Source of the DNA: Thozetella sp. PMI_491
Taxonomy: Eukaryota > Ascomycota > Sordariomycetes > Chaetosphaeriales > Chaetosphaeriaceae
DNA length: 64,000 nt
Direction: 5' to 3'
NCBI GenBank assembly: GCA_021432635.1
Contig: MU270081.1
Span: 78,942 to 142,941, forward strand
Shown here piece after piece: positions 1 to 11,514 of this stretch; the stretch's first letter is position 1; each line of letters starts with the position of its first letter. Both the position numbers and the translations under genes were made by a program. The notes under the pieces are model-generated. The model was not told where the DNA came from, searched no databases, and saw nothing but the letters and a program-made list of their open reading frames with translations.

Positions 1-1145
1 ACACAAGATAGATACTAATACACGATACGGATTTACACAGTTTGTTTGCTTTATTGCTTTACGAGATCTCGTACGCTTACCAAACACAGACTATATATAT
101 GGTTAGTATATCTAATTATAGTTTAGGAGCTTAAAGGATTATATACAGTAACATAGGAGTGCCTAGAGGTGTAGCGAAAGTAATGGTTGCCACCGTGGCT
201 GGGATCCTTATAGCAGCCATGCCTGCCATCCTTGCCCACAAGGGCGCTCTTTAAGTAGGGCAGGCACTAGCTCTCGCGAGCTGGGCCAGCTATACTCTAA
301 TCGTATGGAGCGTGCCCGGCACTATAAGCAGAGCGCCAACCGCCCTTGGCGGCAGCCTTCTTCTTCTTGACCATTATACTACTCGTTAGCACTTATAACT
401 ATGCAACTAAAAGCTTGTGAGTACTTACTACACTTGGGAGGTATAGTAAATATTGGTTTGTTATCTAGTAGTGTTCCGTTAGTCCTGAAAACGCTAGTAA
501 CTGATTGAGCGATCTCACTATTGTTGTTGCTGTTGCTGTTGCTGCTGTGGTTGTTGTTAAGGCTAAAAAGGAAAGGGGTAAAAATAATGCAGCGAGCTGG
601 TAAAACGGTCCCTTATATGATCGTGGAAGTAGCTGTGGCTGATTTGAGAGTGTTTTCCTACTGTCCTTACAGCTATTGTTTATTACTTATTGTTCCTATT
701 GTTCTTATTGTTCCCTACTTTTCCTATAAAGCAGCTGTTTTGCTATTGAGAGCTTAAAGGAGCGTATAAAGAGCTGTACAACAAAGCAGTGATCACGTGA
801 GAGCTTAGTATGCTATTTTTGGAATAAAACGCTTTCAACAAGCCGTTTTGAGTGATCTAGTCGAGCGCTACGAAAAGAAAAGAGAGCCTGTGTTGGATCG
901 TGGGTTTGTAGCGTTGCTCGATCTAGTATGGAGGATCTAGAGCTCTGACGAGCTCTGATTGGACCACAGCCGATCTAGTGCGGAGAGTCACATGATCGGC
1001 TGAGGGCCATTTAGGGGCTCGTTCGAGCAGTCAACTTAGCTTACAGAGAACACATCTAGACATATACCAATACAGAGGATCTTTTACCCAGTTGTTTTAC
1101 GTTTGTTTGTTTTACAGTACCGAGATCTCGTAATACTAACCAACA
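1..1145. mobile_element. decayed LTR retroelement, no gag-pol visible
   Basis: Two related sequences bracket this stretch. The right copy (891-1145) starts TGTTGG and ends CCAACA, the inverted ends expected of an LTR. It is preceded by a purine-only run at about 874-887, as expected for a polypurine tract. The first 86 bases of the window match the end of that copy (shared TTTGTTTG..., CGAGATCTCGTA, and a terminal ACCAAACA/ACCAACA), so they are probably the tail of a left LTR cut by the window edge. The roughly 800 bases between hold no recognisable gag, protease, reverse transcriptase or integrase frame. No target-site duplication is visible at 886-890 versus 1146-1150. Inferred to be an internally deleted or non-autonomous copy. 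Confidence 0.5.
891..1145. repeat. probable long terminal repeat, 255 bp
   Basis: The boundaries are set by the perfect hexamer inverted termini TGTTGG (891-896) and CCAACA (1140-1145). Inside are several GATCTAG repeats and a TTTGTTTGTTTTAC tract that recurs near the start of the window. Strand follows the purine tract upstream, suggesting that the element reads left to right. Confidence 0.5.
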
Positions 1146-1750
1146 CCAAGAGACTGCAGAGCGAGCGAGCAGCGTACTGCGCTAGCGCTTAGACAGAGCC
1201 TAGATATGTGCTATTGGCTCTTCTCAAGAAAATACAGGTGGAGTCTGCAGGACTGTATAGGGAGCTCAGTCTGCGAACCCTCGAGGTCTCCGTTTCCTGA
1301 GAGCCGTGAATGCATGGCAGGAGTGCAACATACCTAGGCTGGTAAGCTGGGTCCAGGGCAGCCAACTACTTCTACCCTTCTCCTCGGAGACTAGAGCAGA
1401 GTGAGGCTCAATTGATCGGTTGCATGGGCGCTGGTAAATTTCAAGGATGATGCATAGGTACCTTTTGTTGCCAGACGTGGGACCAAATTCCACTTTTTAA
1501 TACATGCTTACGAAACTGCGTGAGGCGTAGGATTGTACATGGTAGGCACATGTGCCTTACAATCAGTAGGGCCTGTTAATTAATATCATATATAATTGAC
1601 GAGGTCCCGACACGGATGGCCACTGACCAACCGCCAACATGCAAGCTTGTTGCCCCGAAAATGCTACATATGCTGACCTTTTCCGGTTGAAAAGTGTGTT
1701 CCATGCGTCTCCCCTTCTTATCAGTCCTACTACGCCTCCAGAAACACACT
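1146..1750. other. non-coding stretch upstream of the P450 gene
   Basis: No supportable gene was found. Short open frames on both strands lack recognisable domains. The last part presumably carries the promoter and 5' leader of the P450 that starts at 1751. Confidence 0.4.
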
Positions 1751-3580
1751 ATGGACTCCTTGGTTCAATACGCCGTGTGCATCATCACTTTAGTAAGGCC
1801 TTATTCTCATCGATACAACTCTCGCAACTGACCACTGGCTCTTGCTTTTTATTAGTTCCTCCTTGCTCTGGGCTCTCGCCTGGTTTCCAATCCTCTGAAG
1901 GCGTACCCGGGTCCCTTACTGGCGCGGATCACACACGGATATGCCGGCTGGCACGCTATTAAAGGAGATGTTCATCTCGTAACATACCTAAATCACCTCA
2001 AATATGGTAAGGTCATAATTGGGTTGATTTGCGTTGACTGATCGTTGATGTATCCGCCTGGCTGTTTTAAAGGTCCTGTTTTCCAACAAGCTCCGAACCG
2101 ACTCGTTTTCAACACCTTGACAGCTCTCCAGGGTAAGTATCCGTCTAGTTTACCGTTTTATATTTGGCTAGCCTCCAGCTAGATGAGAAGCTGAAGATGA
2201 ACTACTCTAGACATATATCTCAACCCTCTTATTTCCAAGCCTCAGATTTATGCGTTCGCCCGGTTTAAGAGCACACCGAGTGTCTTTACAGAACTTGGCA
2301 AAGCAGACCACCGCCGTCGGCGCAAAGCTGTTGGACAAGCCATATCTGATCGTTCGATGCGCGAATTCGAGCCAACCATGATTTCTCAGATTGATATTTT
2401 CCTCATGCAGCTTCTGCGCTCTAGCCAGCGAGGACAAGTCGTGGAAATGTCATCGCGATGCAAGTGGCTCGGCATGGATATCATCGCTCTCCTCGCGTTC
2501 GGCTCTTCTTGGAAGACACAGACAGAGGAGACTTTCCGAATCTGCCCTAGGGCATTCGCTGCTCTCAACAACAGGGTGTACCTGTTCATGAATTGGCCCA
2601 GGACACATAAAATTGATCCCGGCGTGCAGTGGCTAGCCAAGGGGCACATCGAGAAGTTCCGCAGGATCCTAGCAGGAATGATTTCTGATCGCATGGCCTT
2701 GCCCAGGGATGCCATGCCCGACCTCTTTTCATTCGTTGCGAGTGATGAGACAATTGACCAGGCACAGCAGGAGGGCATACGAAAAAGTGAAATCTGGGGT
2801 GAGGCGGGTGTGTTCGTCAATGCAGGCAAGTTCGCGACTAGCCCATCCTTGACTGCTAATTAGTACTAAAACTCTCTGCACAAAGGTGGAACGACTACAG
2901 CGACAGCTATATGCACTGCCTTGCACTACCTTTCGCAAGATCCATCGGCCTATGCCCGACTCGCCTCGGAGGTGCGGGGTACATTTTCTTCGGGTCGTGA
3001 GATTCGACATGGGCAACAGCTAAACAGCTGCAAATACCTTCGCGCTGTCCTTGACGAGTCGATGCGTCTTTCCCCTCCAACGCCTGGCGTGATGTGGCGT
3101 GAGAAGGACCCTTTCTCCACCGAGGCTCTAGTGGTAGATAGTCATGTCATCCCGCCAGGAACCCTCGTTGGTGTGGGTGTTTACAGCTTGATGCACAATC
3201 CTGACTACTTCCCGGACCCTTTTGCCTTTCACCCTGAGCGGTGGTTGGAAGGAGATGCCGAGACGCCGGAGGAAATGGAGGCACGAGCTACTATGCGACG
3301 TGCCTTTATCCCGTTCATGGTGGGAGATCGCTCGTGCGCAGGCAAAGCTATGGCGTACCTCGAGACGAGCCTGACTGTGGCCAAGACTATCTGGTATTTC
3401 GACTTTAAGAGACCGCCAGGACGGGCAGGCCAGCTTGGAAACGGGCGCAAGGGGGCGACAGGCGGTAGACATCGCCCAGGTGAGTACCAGCTTTATGATA
3501 GGTTCATGTCGGAGCACGAAGGACCAAATTTGATTTTTTCGCCGCGAGAGAAGTATTGGGAGGAAATCAGGAAGAATTAG
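1751..3580 (+). CDS. cytochrome P450 monooxygenase, five exons
   Basis: Heme-thiolate monooxygenase, expected to be anchored in the ER and to oxidise a lipophilic substrate together with a P450 reductase. Exons: 1751-1792, 1856-2006, 2073-2132, 2211-2825 and 2886-3580, giving 520 aa with every phase matching. The last intron (2826-2885) begins GC rather than GT. Visible features: a short hydrophobic N-terminal anchor, the hinge AYPGP near residue 34, the I-helix AGGTTT near 290, ExxR as ESMR at 347-350, PERW at 406-409, and the heme loop FMVGDRSCAG with Cys440. Length is normal for the family. The start is the first ATG in frame with the anchor. The C-terminal end resembles fungal detoxification/secondary-metabolism P450s of the benzoate hydroxylase or isotrichodermin hydroxylase type, but the substrate cannot be told. 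No biosynthetic partner gene lies beside it. Confidence 0.88.
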
Positions 3581-4969
3581 GGTGCACTTCCGAGTCAGGT
3601 TTGCAAGACTGCCGAACTGCAGTACAAATCAGCCTGTTGGTTGCCTTTTATTTGTGACACTCGAGCTAGGCAGCAAACCCTGCACCGCATGGAGTGTTGG
3701 CTGTTTGTTGCAGACGATGCAGATGATCCAAAATTGCAACAGTCACATAGATACAAATTCATATGTTGCAATGGGCTGCCGGAATTTTATTCATGAGTTG
3801 GAACACGACTGAATCCGCTTAAAATCCACCGTGCATACACCACTCGTCGAAGGGCAGGATTCTACATAGGTCTAGATAGCGAGTTTGAACCAGTATATAA
3901 TTAGAGCCAGCGTCCTAGTAACTCCAATAGTGCCCTTCCTCACAATTAGAAATCCTTCTCTGCGGGAGCATGCAATGATCAAAACCGCAGGCGGTGAGAG
4001 TATATTTAGCTATTGTTCAACCCTTGTACAAGCGTCACCAACTACGATACGCATTCTAATGGTGCATATCACTCATCCTTTTTGTGACCAGAAATTGTTC
4101 TTCAATATAGAGCCGTAATTTATCCACAATGAAGGATTGCTATACATTGAAAGAGGGGAGGACTCCGTGGTCTGTGAAAACGCGTGGTATCCGTGAACAC
4201 ACCACGCAACACACAAAAGACCCTCTTAGTCTAGTAGTCGTAGCGTGGAACAAGTACCTCTGACATCGTGATGCACTTGGAAGGGCCACTGAAACGACGT
4301 AAGTCTCATGGTACGGGGGGAAGCAGGCAAAGCGAAGGTAAAAAGAGGCTCCCTGAATTCTGATCAAGGCATGAGGGATGGGGCGAAGCCCCGTGATAGC
4401 AGTAAAAGAGTGTATTAAGTTAGGTTGACTAAGGAATATTAAGGTGATAGTAATGATCGTAATAATCCGTCGTAACGATGATAATCGTAGTGGTTGCCCC
4501 TAATAAAAGAAAGCAAAAGAACGCTGTCTACAGTCTTATTTACATAGGAAAAGGGAGGTGCTGCCTCACGTGATAAAGCTCACTTGGTCCCTAACCAGGC
4601 TAAGAGAAATCCCCAGGGTGAAAAAGCTGGACCTAGTACCTTACCCGAGATCAGTACTCAGGGATATCTTCACCAACGTCAACCGTGCCCCTTTATACAG
4701 TAAGGAATGTCACTGCTAAAAGTCACCAGACGAACGGTTCAATACCCCAATGTTGTCATTACAAAAATTACACGTACGCCGTGGGGACAAATATACAGAG
4801 TAGCCACCCAAATTAACTCTTTTTTTCCGATTAAACTGGAAGTCGATTTTGCAAATCACTACGGTGTGCTTTCTATAGCTGCTCTTTATTCCGTAATATA
4901 CTTCTACCTGAATCGGGCTACCTAAGAGCATGAACTAACTGCGAAACCACACAAGGTAATCCTTATCTG
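3581..4969. other. AT-richer intergenic region
   Basis: No gene seen. It contains the 3' flank of the P450 and of the convergent dienelactone hydrolase. A small perfect hairpin, GGGGC-GAA-GCCCC, sits at about 4380-4392 with no other support for an RNA gene. Confidence 0.4.
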
Positions 4970-5719
4970 CTAATGCAAAAACTGGTTAAACCAGCTCACC
5001 GCTGCGTCTTTCCCGCGCGCCATGGCGTCGCGCTCACCGGGTACGGTGGGATCTCCACGCGTCATGCAGGCATGCTGGACGCCGGGGAAGTGCTGGTAAT
5101 CGAATGGCACGTTCGCCAGCCCACCGTTGAGGAGCTTCTCGAACGTGTACATCTTCAGCTCGTGCGTGTAAGTCTCGTCGATCTCTGGGGCGAGAAGCTG
5201 CACAGGAACGGCCACCTCGTCGATGTCCTTCTTGCTCAACCAGGTAGGGTGTCCAGCCGAGATGCAGTCGACGAGCGGCGGCTGGTGTTCCTTCGCGCCC
5301 AGGCGCATGACGGCCCAGCCTCCAAAGCAATACCCGACGGCGCCAACCTTGGCGTACTTTGCACGCAGGGCTCGCGCGCACTCGAATATCTCAGGCTCCC
5401 GGACGTCGCGGGAGTTGTTCGCGGTGAAAGTCTTCATGTCGACCTCGTGAAAGCGGCCGGCCAGAATCGGCTCGAACGGCAGGATGGTCCCGCCGAAGAA
5501 GTCCGGGACATAGACGGTGGCATTAGCCTCTTTGGCGTAGTGGTCTGCCAGGATCCGGGCGTTGGGGAAGGTCCAGCCTAGGGCATCGTGGATGTAGAGC
5601 ACCGCGCGGTCGGGGTTGTCACCCGTGATGTAAGCGTCATTCTCGCCAAGCTTCCCGACCCGACCAACCGGCGTGCCATCCCACTCCACGGCTTTGAGGC
5701 AACAAGACGAGAAAGACAT
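4970..5719 (-). CDS. dienelactone hydrolase family protein
   Basis: Alpha/beta-hydrolase of the dienelactone hydrolase family. Characterised members open lactone rings in aromatic ring-cleavage pathways; many fungal members have unknown substrates. The 249-aa protein shows the nucleophile loop GYCFGG with Cys131, a candidate acid Asp181 (APEIDET) and His216 (GVQHACM), the Cys-Asp-His triad of the family. The chosen start, MSFSSCC, matches the usual N-terminus of fungal members. The frame stays open upstream to an ATG at 5809, which would add 30 residues without a clear targeting signal. No intron is needed. The neighbours are a P450 in convergent orientation and an empty region upstream, so context gives little help about the substrate. 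Confidence 0.87.
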   Translation of the reverse strand: MSFSSCCLKAVEWDGTPVGRVGKLGENDAYITGDNPDRAVLYIHDALGWTFPNARILADHYAKEANATVYVPDFFGGTILPFEPILAGRFHEVDMKTFTANNSRDVREPEIFECARALRAKYAKVGAVGYCFGGWAVMRLGAKEHQPPLVDCISAGHPTWLSKKDIDEVAVPVQLLAPEIDETYTHELKMYTFEKLLNGGLANVPFDYQHFPGVQHACMTRGDPTVPGERDAMARGKDAAVSWFNQFLH

Positions 5720-8108
5720 GACTGATCCGATGTGCTTTGCTATTCGAAAGCTATCCTGCGAGTTCGTGAGCTTGAGGAGGGATGTTTGAAAGAAGGACGC
5801 CAGCTTCATTTATGGACGTAGATTGGCTTCACAATACGTACCGATATTCCGGTACGAGAGCTGGTTAGCGTAGTGTGCAAATGTGGCATCGGGTGGCGCT
5901 TTACCCATTGCTACCCTGCAAGAACCTGGTCGTTGGTGGGTCTAATCCGGGGAGGAAATGCAATACAAGATGTTTCCACTAGAAGCTAGTGCGTCCGTAT
6001 AGATGGCTTGGAATCCATACGATACGATGGGTCCTACAGTACAGTACGTGAATTGTTAGCTTAGAACCTGCCTGCTTATCAGCAATCCTGTCACCAAGCA
6101 ACAAATGTATTGGTCTGGTGCCAGATGAGCCGGATGAGTAGGCGATACAATACTCGCCTCTCCGCGGAGTCGTATTCAGAACAAATAACGGACCCATTTC
6201 TAAACTTAATTGGCGACTTCACCAATCGGCGGGACTAACAACTTTACCAATCAGTCGTGCCAACGGAGCAGTAACTTTGCCAAGCTAACAGTCTTTCTGG
6301 GACCAGGGTGTAGGGCTGGGCTGGGAAGCCCTTGGTATTGGCCTACCGTGCCGCTTGAGCACAGGTTGGTTCCACATAGTTGAAGAATTCTGCACCCATA
6401 TAGGGAAGTGCTATAGCAGCCCCCACGGCGACAACGCGGGCGAGTCGGATATAACCTACTTCCGCTTCGATGTATTCAGATTGAGCACTGTAGTACGTAT
6501 CTTGATGACAATTCCAAGAACCATATGGAAACTGGAGGAACGACTGCCGTGGGAAGAGATGTTGAGTCTGGCCAAATAGGATCACAAGGCGGCCTTGTAA
6601 CATACTCAGTTATTTCGCAAGGGCTGCTTGAGACATTGCGACTACTTTGTACACTGCTATTATTCTCAAAGCCCCCAGATATGCTTCTCAGGAACACAGA
6701 CATCGTGCAAAGCATGACGAGAGACCGAAAAGCGGCGTGGTTAGATGGTTAGGAGGGTGAGGCTCACAACTGAAGGCAAAGAACGCCTTCAACAACCCAT
6801 CCCCGTCGCGGTTGGGCAGCTATTCCACTAAAAGCTGGTTCTTTAGTCGGGCTGACTAGGGTCTTGATGGTAGTAAGGCTAGTCCCTAGGAATAGGGTAA
6901 TATTTCCAGATTCAAAGTCGTACATTGTTGGAAATCACATGAGAAGAGAAATACCTCGTTCAAAGGTAAGGGTAGCTTTGTATGAAAGATATCTTTCGGC
7001 CGTCAGATAGAGTACAACTGCGCTGGCACACTAAAATGTGGATATCTAACAAATGATCAATCAGTCTGACCTAAGTGTCCCGGGGGTGTAACGTTAACTC
7101 ATAAAACATGGAGCGAATGCTGGAGAGCCGAGGTTGCTTGGTAGCCACTCTGGAGTCATAGTCACACTAAATCGATGGATTTTAAGAACATCTCGCTGTG
7201 GAAGTTCCCAATGAAGCTCGATGGGCCATCGGACGGTGTAGTCGCGGCTCAAAAGGAAGGCGGAGGAAGTAGTTATCGGAGGTTCCGGAAGAGGCAATAT
7301 ATAGCACCGAATTGGTTACCGCCACCTAATACATTAGATTTTCAACCTAGTTACGATCGAGTTCCTTCCCTCGTTCACTAAAATATGAAGGATGAGAAGA
7401 CCACTCTGTGTGAAATCGGAGTGCAGGCTCAATTAGCCTTCCCGCAGATCGGCTCAAGTACGGCTATAGAGCTCTGAGAGAACCTAGTAACTGAATAAGG
7501 GAAGTACGGAGCCAACTATTTGTTCCTCTCCGTCGTCTTCCTTGGTCTAGGGTGTGGCGGTGGCAGCGCCAACTTCTCTGGAGAATGGTCGGGAACCTAT
7601 CCGAGCGTATTGACACTAACTCGGGAATGTGGGTCTAATGCGGCAGATGGCGGTCTTGAGCGCCCCCCAGCTAGAGACTGCAGCTATTTCGACCGCCGTG
7701 CCCCGGTTTCATCCCGGCTAGGAACGGGTTTCCTTGAGCTTGTTCTTTGCTCTTCGGCCGACGCCCTGGTCTTGACATTGACAGCGCCCGCAGCCCACAG
7801 GGCGGGATATTTACATTAGGTAAGTAGCTCCGCCTGCCGACTTTCGGAGCACAACCACAACCCCTTGACTCACTGATAAGTATATATCGAGTAACTCACG
7901 CGGTTTCTCGCCGGCTTGCGGGATCAATCGACTAGAGGCAAGCTTCAGCTCCCAGATGATCACTTGTACTCGCAGCTAGACGGGACACGGGCGACAGCAC
8001 AACCACACCGCCTCAACTTGCCCCTCCGCGTTGGGATCCGCCAAGATACCCCGGACCACGCTCCGGCGAACTAAAGCAACCCCGCCGGTAGCCGAGACGA
8101 AGAGCAGA
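5720..8108. other. gene-poor region before the PLP enzyme
   Basis: No supportable gene in 2.4 kb. Small open frames at about 6343-6752, 7094-7381 and 7520-7819 have no recognisable motif or conserved-looking composition. The last few hundred bases become GC-rich and probably hold the promoter of the gene starting at 8109. Confidence 0.4.
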
Positions 8109-9507
8109 ATGACACGCTTTGGCAAGGCCGCGAAAGAACTCTTCCTCTTTGATCCCTCCTACCGCAGCCTCAACCATGGTGAGCTACCCCTGCTAAGAGA
8201 CTCAATCGGCTTGCTCACGCCGGGCAGGCTCCTTCGGTGGCATCCCCAGGGCGATCCGAGACAAGATGCGGGAGTATCAAGACCTGGTAGAAGCACAGCC
8301 CGACCCCTTCATCCGGTATGAATACCCCAAACTCCTCGATGAGTCGCGTGCAGCTATCGCCGAGCTCCTGCATGCGCCCGTCGAGACGATCGTGTTCGTC
8401 GCCAACGCTACGGTGGGAACGAACACCGTCTTGCGTAACCTCCAGTGGGATAGCGACTGCAAGGATGAGATTCTGTACTTCAACAGCGCGTATGGCGCCC
8501 TAGCCAAAACGGTCGACTATATCGTCGACAGCGGCTACGGCCGTGTGTCGGCCAGATCTATCGAGCTCATCTATCCTTGCGAAGATGAGGAGGTCATCGC
8601 TGCGTTTCACGCCGCAGTTGAGGCATCCCGAAAGGCAGGGAAGCGGCCGAGGATCTGCCTCATCGACATTGTCTCGTCGCTGCCCGGATTGGTCTTCCCG
8701 TACCAGGCCCTAGTCGCAGCTTGCAAGGAGCTTGGCATCTTGTCGCTGATTGATGGAGCGCAGGGTGTCGGCCTGGTAGATCTCAACCTGCGCGAACTAG
8801 ACCCCGACTTCTTCGTCACCAACTGCCACAAGTGGCTCCACGTCCCTAGGAGCTGCGCCGTTTTCTACGTGCCCGCCCGGAACCAGGATCTCGTCCCATC
8901 AACGGTGCCCACGTCCCACGGCTACATCGCAAAGGGCGGGGCGCGCTTCAACCCGCTGCCCCCTAGTGACAAGCCTCAGTTTGTCCAGAATTTTGAGTTT
9001 ATCGGGACTTTGGACAACTCGCCGTTTCTCTGCGTCAAAGACGCCATCCAGTGGCGGAAGGACACGTTTGGCGGCGAGGCCAAGATCCACGAGTACCAGC
9101 GCAACTTAGCCAAGGAGGGAGGTCGAAGGGTGGCCGAGATCCTTGGGACTCGTATCATGGAGAATAGCAAAGGAACGCTGACGAACTGTGGCATGGTCAC
9201 GGTAGCTCTGCCGCTGCGCATCGGCCGTGACCCTGCGCTCTCGGGAGCCTCAGCTGAGCCGGAGTCTCATGATTTTCCTGTGATCCCGTTCGACGAGGCT
9301 CCGGATATGACGCAGTGGCTCCAGGAGGCATTGGTCGAATACCATAACACATTTATCCCCATCTTTGCCTACTATAGAAATGAGTGGTGGGCTCGGCTGA
9401 GCGCCCAAGTCTACCTCGACATGGAGGACTTCGAGTGGGCTGCTTATGCCCTCAAGGATATCTGTGAGCGAGCTACAACTAGGAGTAGGCGAAAGTCTAA
9501 ACTCTGA
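8109..9507 (+). CDS. PLP-dependent class V aminotransferase-fold enzyme, hercynylcysteine sulfoxide lyase-like
   Basis: Two exons, 8109-8178 and 8228-9507, joined across a 49-nt intron, give 449 aa. The fold-type I PLP signatures are visible: an N-terminal SLNHGSFG motif restored by splicing, DGAQ with the PLP-nitrogen-binding Asp199, and the NCHKWL motif with the Schiff-base Lys225. The SLNHGSFG start, the PDPFIRYEYPKLLDESR block and the HGYIAKGG region resemble fungal Egt2, which cleaves hercynylcysteine S-oxide to ergothioneine. Isopenicillin-N-epimerase-like and cysteine-desulfurase-like relatives share these motifs. The Egt1 gene is not in this window. The start is the ATG directly before TRFGK. 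The stop lies 89 bp from the stop of the convergent archaemetzincin gene. Confident of the family; moderately confident of the ergothioneine role. Confidence 0.8.
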
Positions 9508-9596
9508 GCACGGTGGCCTAAGTAGCAAACTACCTATATTGGGAAGCGGGAAGCGCAAGGGGAAGAGCGCCATATCTGCGGCTCTCACCCAATCTC

Positions 9597-10907
9597 TTAC
9601 ACCTTCAAAATTGTATCCAGCCAAGCTCCGTAGCCGGCAAACATAGCGTTTGACCTCCACTTCCTGCAGAAGTTCGAGAGCGCGCGGTAGCGATCCTCAA
9701 TGTACTTCTTCTCGTCCTTATCCTGCTGCACCTCCAACACGGCCCGTGAAATCTTGCTCAGACACACAGGGCACAGGTAGGGAGGTTGCCGGACATCTTC
9801 GGCCATGCCGGCCGTGCCCTGCATCACACAGGCATAATAAATGCAATGACCTAATGCTAGACAGTGCCCTAACTCGTGCGACGCGGTACGCGCAACACGA
9901 GAAAACCAGAGAGGCCCAGGGGCAGAAGGGTCGGTCGCCTCGCCGGCCGCCTTGACTGCGGCTTGAAGCGGTCTAAGATCGGGCCCGGCATCTGCTGCCA
10001 TCTTTTGCTTCTTCGAAGCGCCGACCCCGCACTCCCTTGCAACATAGGTCCGGCAGTGAGAAGCTGGCCACATGTGCTCCAGGTCGAGGCCAGTCTGGTC
10101 GTCGAGGGCGGGGTGATAGCGCGAGGACGACACCACAGCGACGCGGCTGCCGCCATACGCCCGGCCACAGCAGAAGTCATCGTCATCGTCTTCGTAAAGA
10201 TCGTGGTCGGTCATCAGCAGGACCGAGTAGGCATCGTCGGGAAGTGACTCTATGGCAGCATCCAAGATGTCATTCAGGTTCAGCTGATGTGAAAAGACAC
10301 CGTCTGGGCAAGGGCGGGTTCGCACTCGGGTGCACGTCGTTCCGATGCGCAGGCCCACGTGGCTGGGGGAGCCGGCGCGTTTTTTATCCCAGGCAACAAA
10401 AGAGGGGCGGCTAGGGAGGAACTTGACCTCCAAGCCGTGGTAGAAAGCCTCAAGATAGTCTCGGATGGCCTCGGATTCCGGGGTCGCCAAGGATGCAGCG
10501 AGGTCGTGGATCTCCTGAGGCGATCCCGAGTCTGGCGCCAGAACTGGACGAATCCAGTTTTTCATGGTCGATACCTCAGCCTCGATCCTGGGGGCCTGGG
10601 CTACGTAGAGTATCTTCCTTCGCTGGGTGACTGGATTGCGATGAATTTCACGGATCCAGGACCGCAGGCTCTGCGGAGGATGACGGGGTTCCCATGCCAG
10701 ATCGTCCTCGGGGAGAACCAAGGGGGCGGGAAATGTATAGGAATCTTCTTGCCCCTGAAGCTCAGATTCCGACTGTGACGGGGCGCGACCAGAGGGCGTA
10801 GTTGCCGCGATCCGCTTCGCAAGAGGCGGACGGGCGTAGCCTACTTCGTCGGCGTTGGGAGAGACCTCCGTATACAGGCGCTTGTGCTGGCAGTGCGATT
10901 GGGGCAT
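9597..10907 (-). CDS. archaemetzincin family metalloprotease (peptidase M54)
   Basis: Single-exon 436-aa protein. The zinc-binding core HELGHCLALGHC lies at residues 344-355, matching the family HExxHxxGxxHC. It is followed by the structural-zinc cysteines of archaemetzincins: CVM near 360, then LCPVC with Cys379 and Cys382. The first 110 residues are low in structure. An Asp/Glu-rich run (EDDDDD, about 239-244) precedes a Cys-Cys pair. Archaemetzincins (AMZ1/AMZ2 in animals) are cytosolic peptidases of poorly known function. There is no signal peptide. The gene is tail-to-tail with the PLP enzyme. Its start lies 607 bp from the divergent BOS1 gene, so the two may share a promoter region. Confidence 0.88.
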   Translation of the reverse strand: MPQSHCQHKRLYTEVSPNADEVGYARPPLAKRIAATTPSGRAPSQSESELQGQEDSYTFPAPLVLPEDDLAWEPRHPPQSLRSWIREIHRNPVTQRRKILYVAQAPRIEAEVSTMKNWIRPVLAPDSGSPQEIHDLAASLATPESEAIRDYLEAFYHGLEVKFLPSRPSFVAWDKKRAGSPSHVGLRIGTTCTRVRTRPCPDGVFSHQLNLNDILDAAIESLPDDAYSVLLMTDHDLYEDDDDDFCCGRAYGGSRVAVVSSSRYHPALDDQTGLDLEHMWPASHCRTYVARECGVGASKKQKMAADAGPDLRPLQAAVKAAGEATDPSAPGPLWFSRVARTASHELGHCLALGHCIYYACVMQGTAGMAEDVRQPPYLCPVCLSKISRAVLEVQQDKDEKKYIEDRYRALSNFCRKWRSNAMFAGYGAWLDTILKV

Positions 10908-11514
10908 GTTGGTTGCTTCGCTCCTGTCGTCTGCAATGCATGGGAGTTTCCGATGAGAATGAAAGAGGGAGATGGCCAGGGACCGCAGGTTATGCAGAGG
11001 GAGACGTTATATATACAGGGTAAACATCACTCGCGCCAGGCAGGCAGCAGTGGAGCCGCAAGAGGACTTGCCAGAGCCGTCCAAGCAAGAGGTCAGCACG
11101 GCCATCTCGCAGCTGATCCAGGAGAAAATACTATGTGAAGTAGAAAATTCGGTACGTTCCACTAACACAAGTCTTCTGGGGATAGCATCGTGGCTCTCGT
11201 CTGTATGAGTCACCGCTCGCGTTGGTTGGTGATGTGAATGAATTAGGTAACTATTCACATGGCTCCTGATGATGGGTGAGATGTTGGCCTAGGGTTAGGG
11301 TGGCAGCGGCGCCTTTTATCAATTCTGCCGGGGTTTATCCTTTAGGTAGGCGGTCAAAAAAAAGTTGCCTGCATCGTCCAAAAGCCACCTTTCATGCCCA
11401 GCGAACGGCCAATATACTAAAGGCCGAACACACCACCCCGACGCGACCTGGCTTCTTCATCCTCTCCCTATCCATCCGACCACTCCGCCACCTAGCCCTG
11501 AAGAGCCGGCCACC
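10908..11514. promoter_or_regulatory. divergent promoter region, archaemetzincin and BOS1
   Basis: This 607-bp region separates two divergently transcribed genes. No coding frame is supported. Individual regulatory sites cannot be assigned with confidence. Confidence 0.35.

Noticed and set aside
521-757. Leu-rich 78-codon open frame
   Set aside because: The leucine run comes from a TTG/CTG microsatellite inside the LTR-like element.
1639-1962. 107-codon open frame overlapping the P450 start
   Set aside because: Different frame from the P450. The spliced P450 exons 1 and 2 explain this DNA better.
4378-4394. Perfect GGGGC/GCCCC hairpin as a possible RNA gene or terminator
   Set aside because: Isolated stem of five pairs with no larger structure; such hairpins are common by chance.
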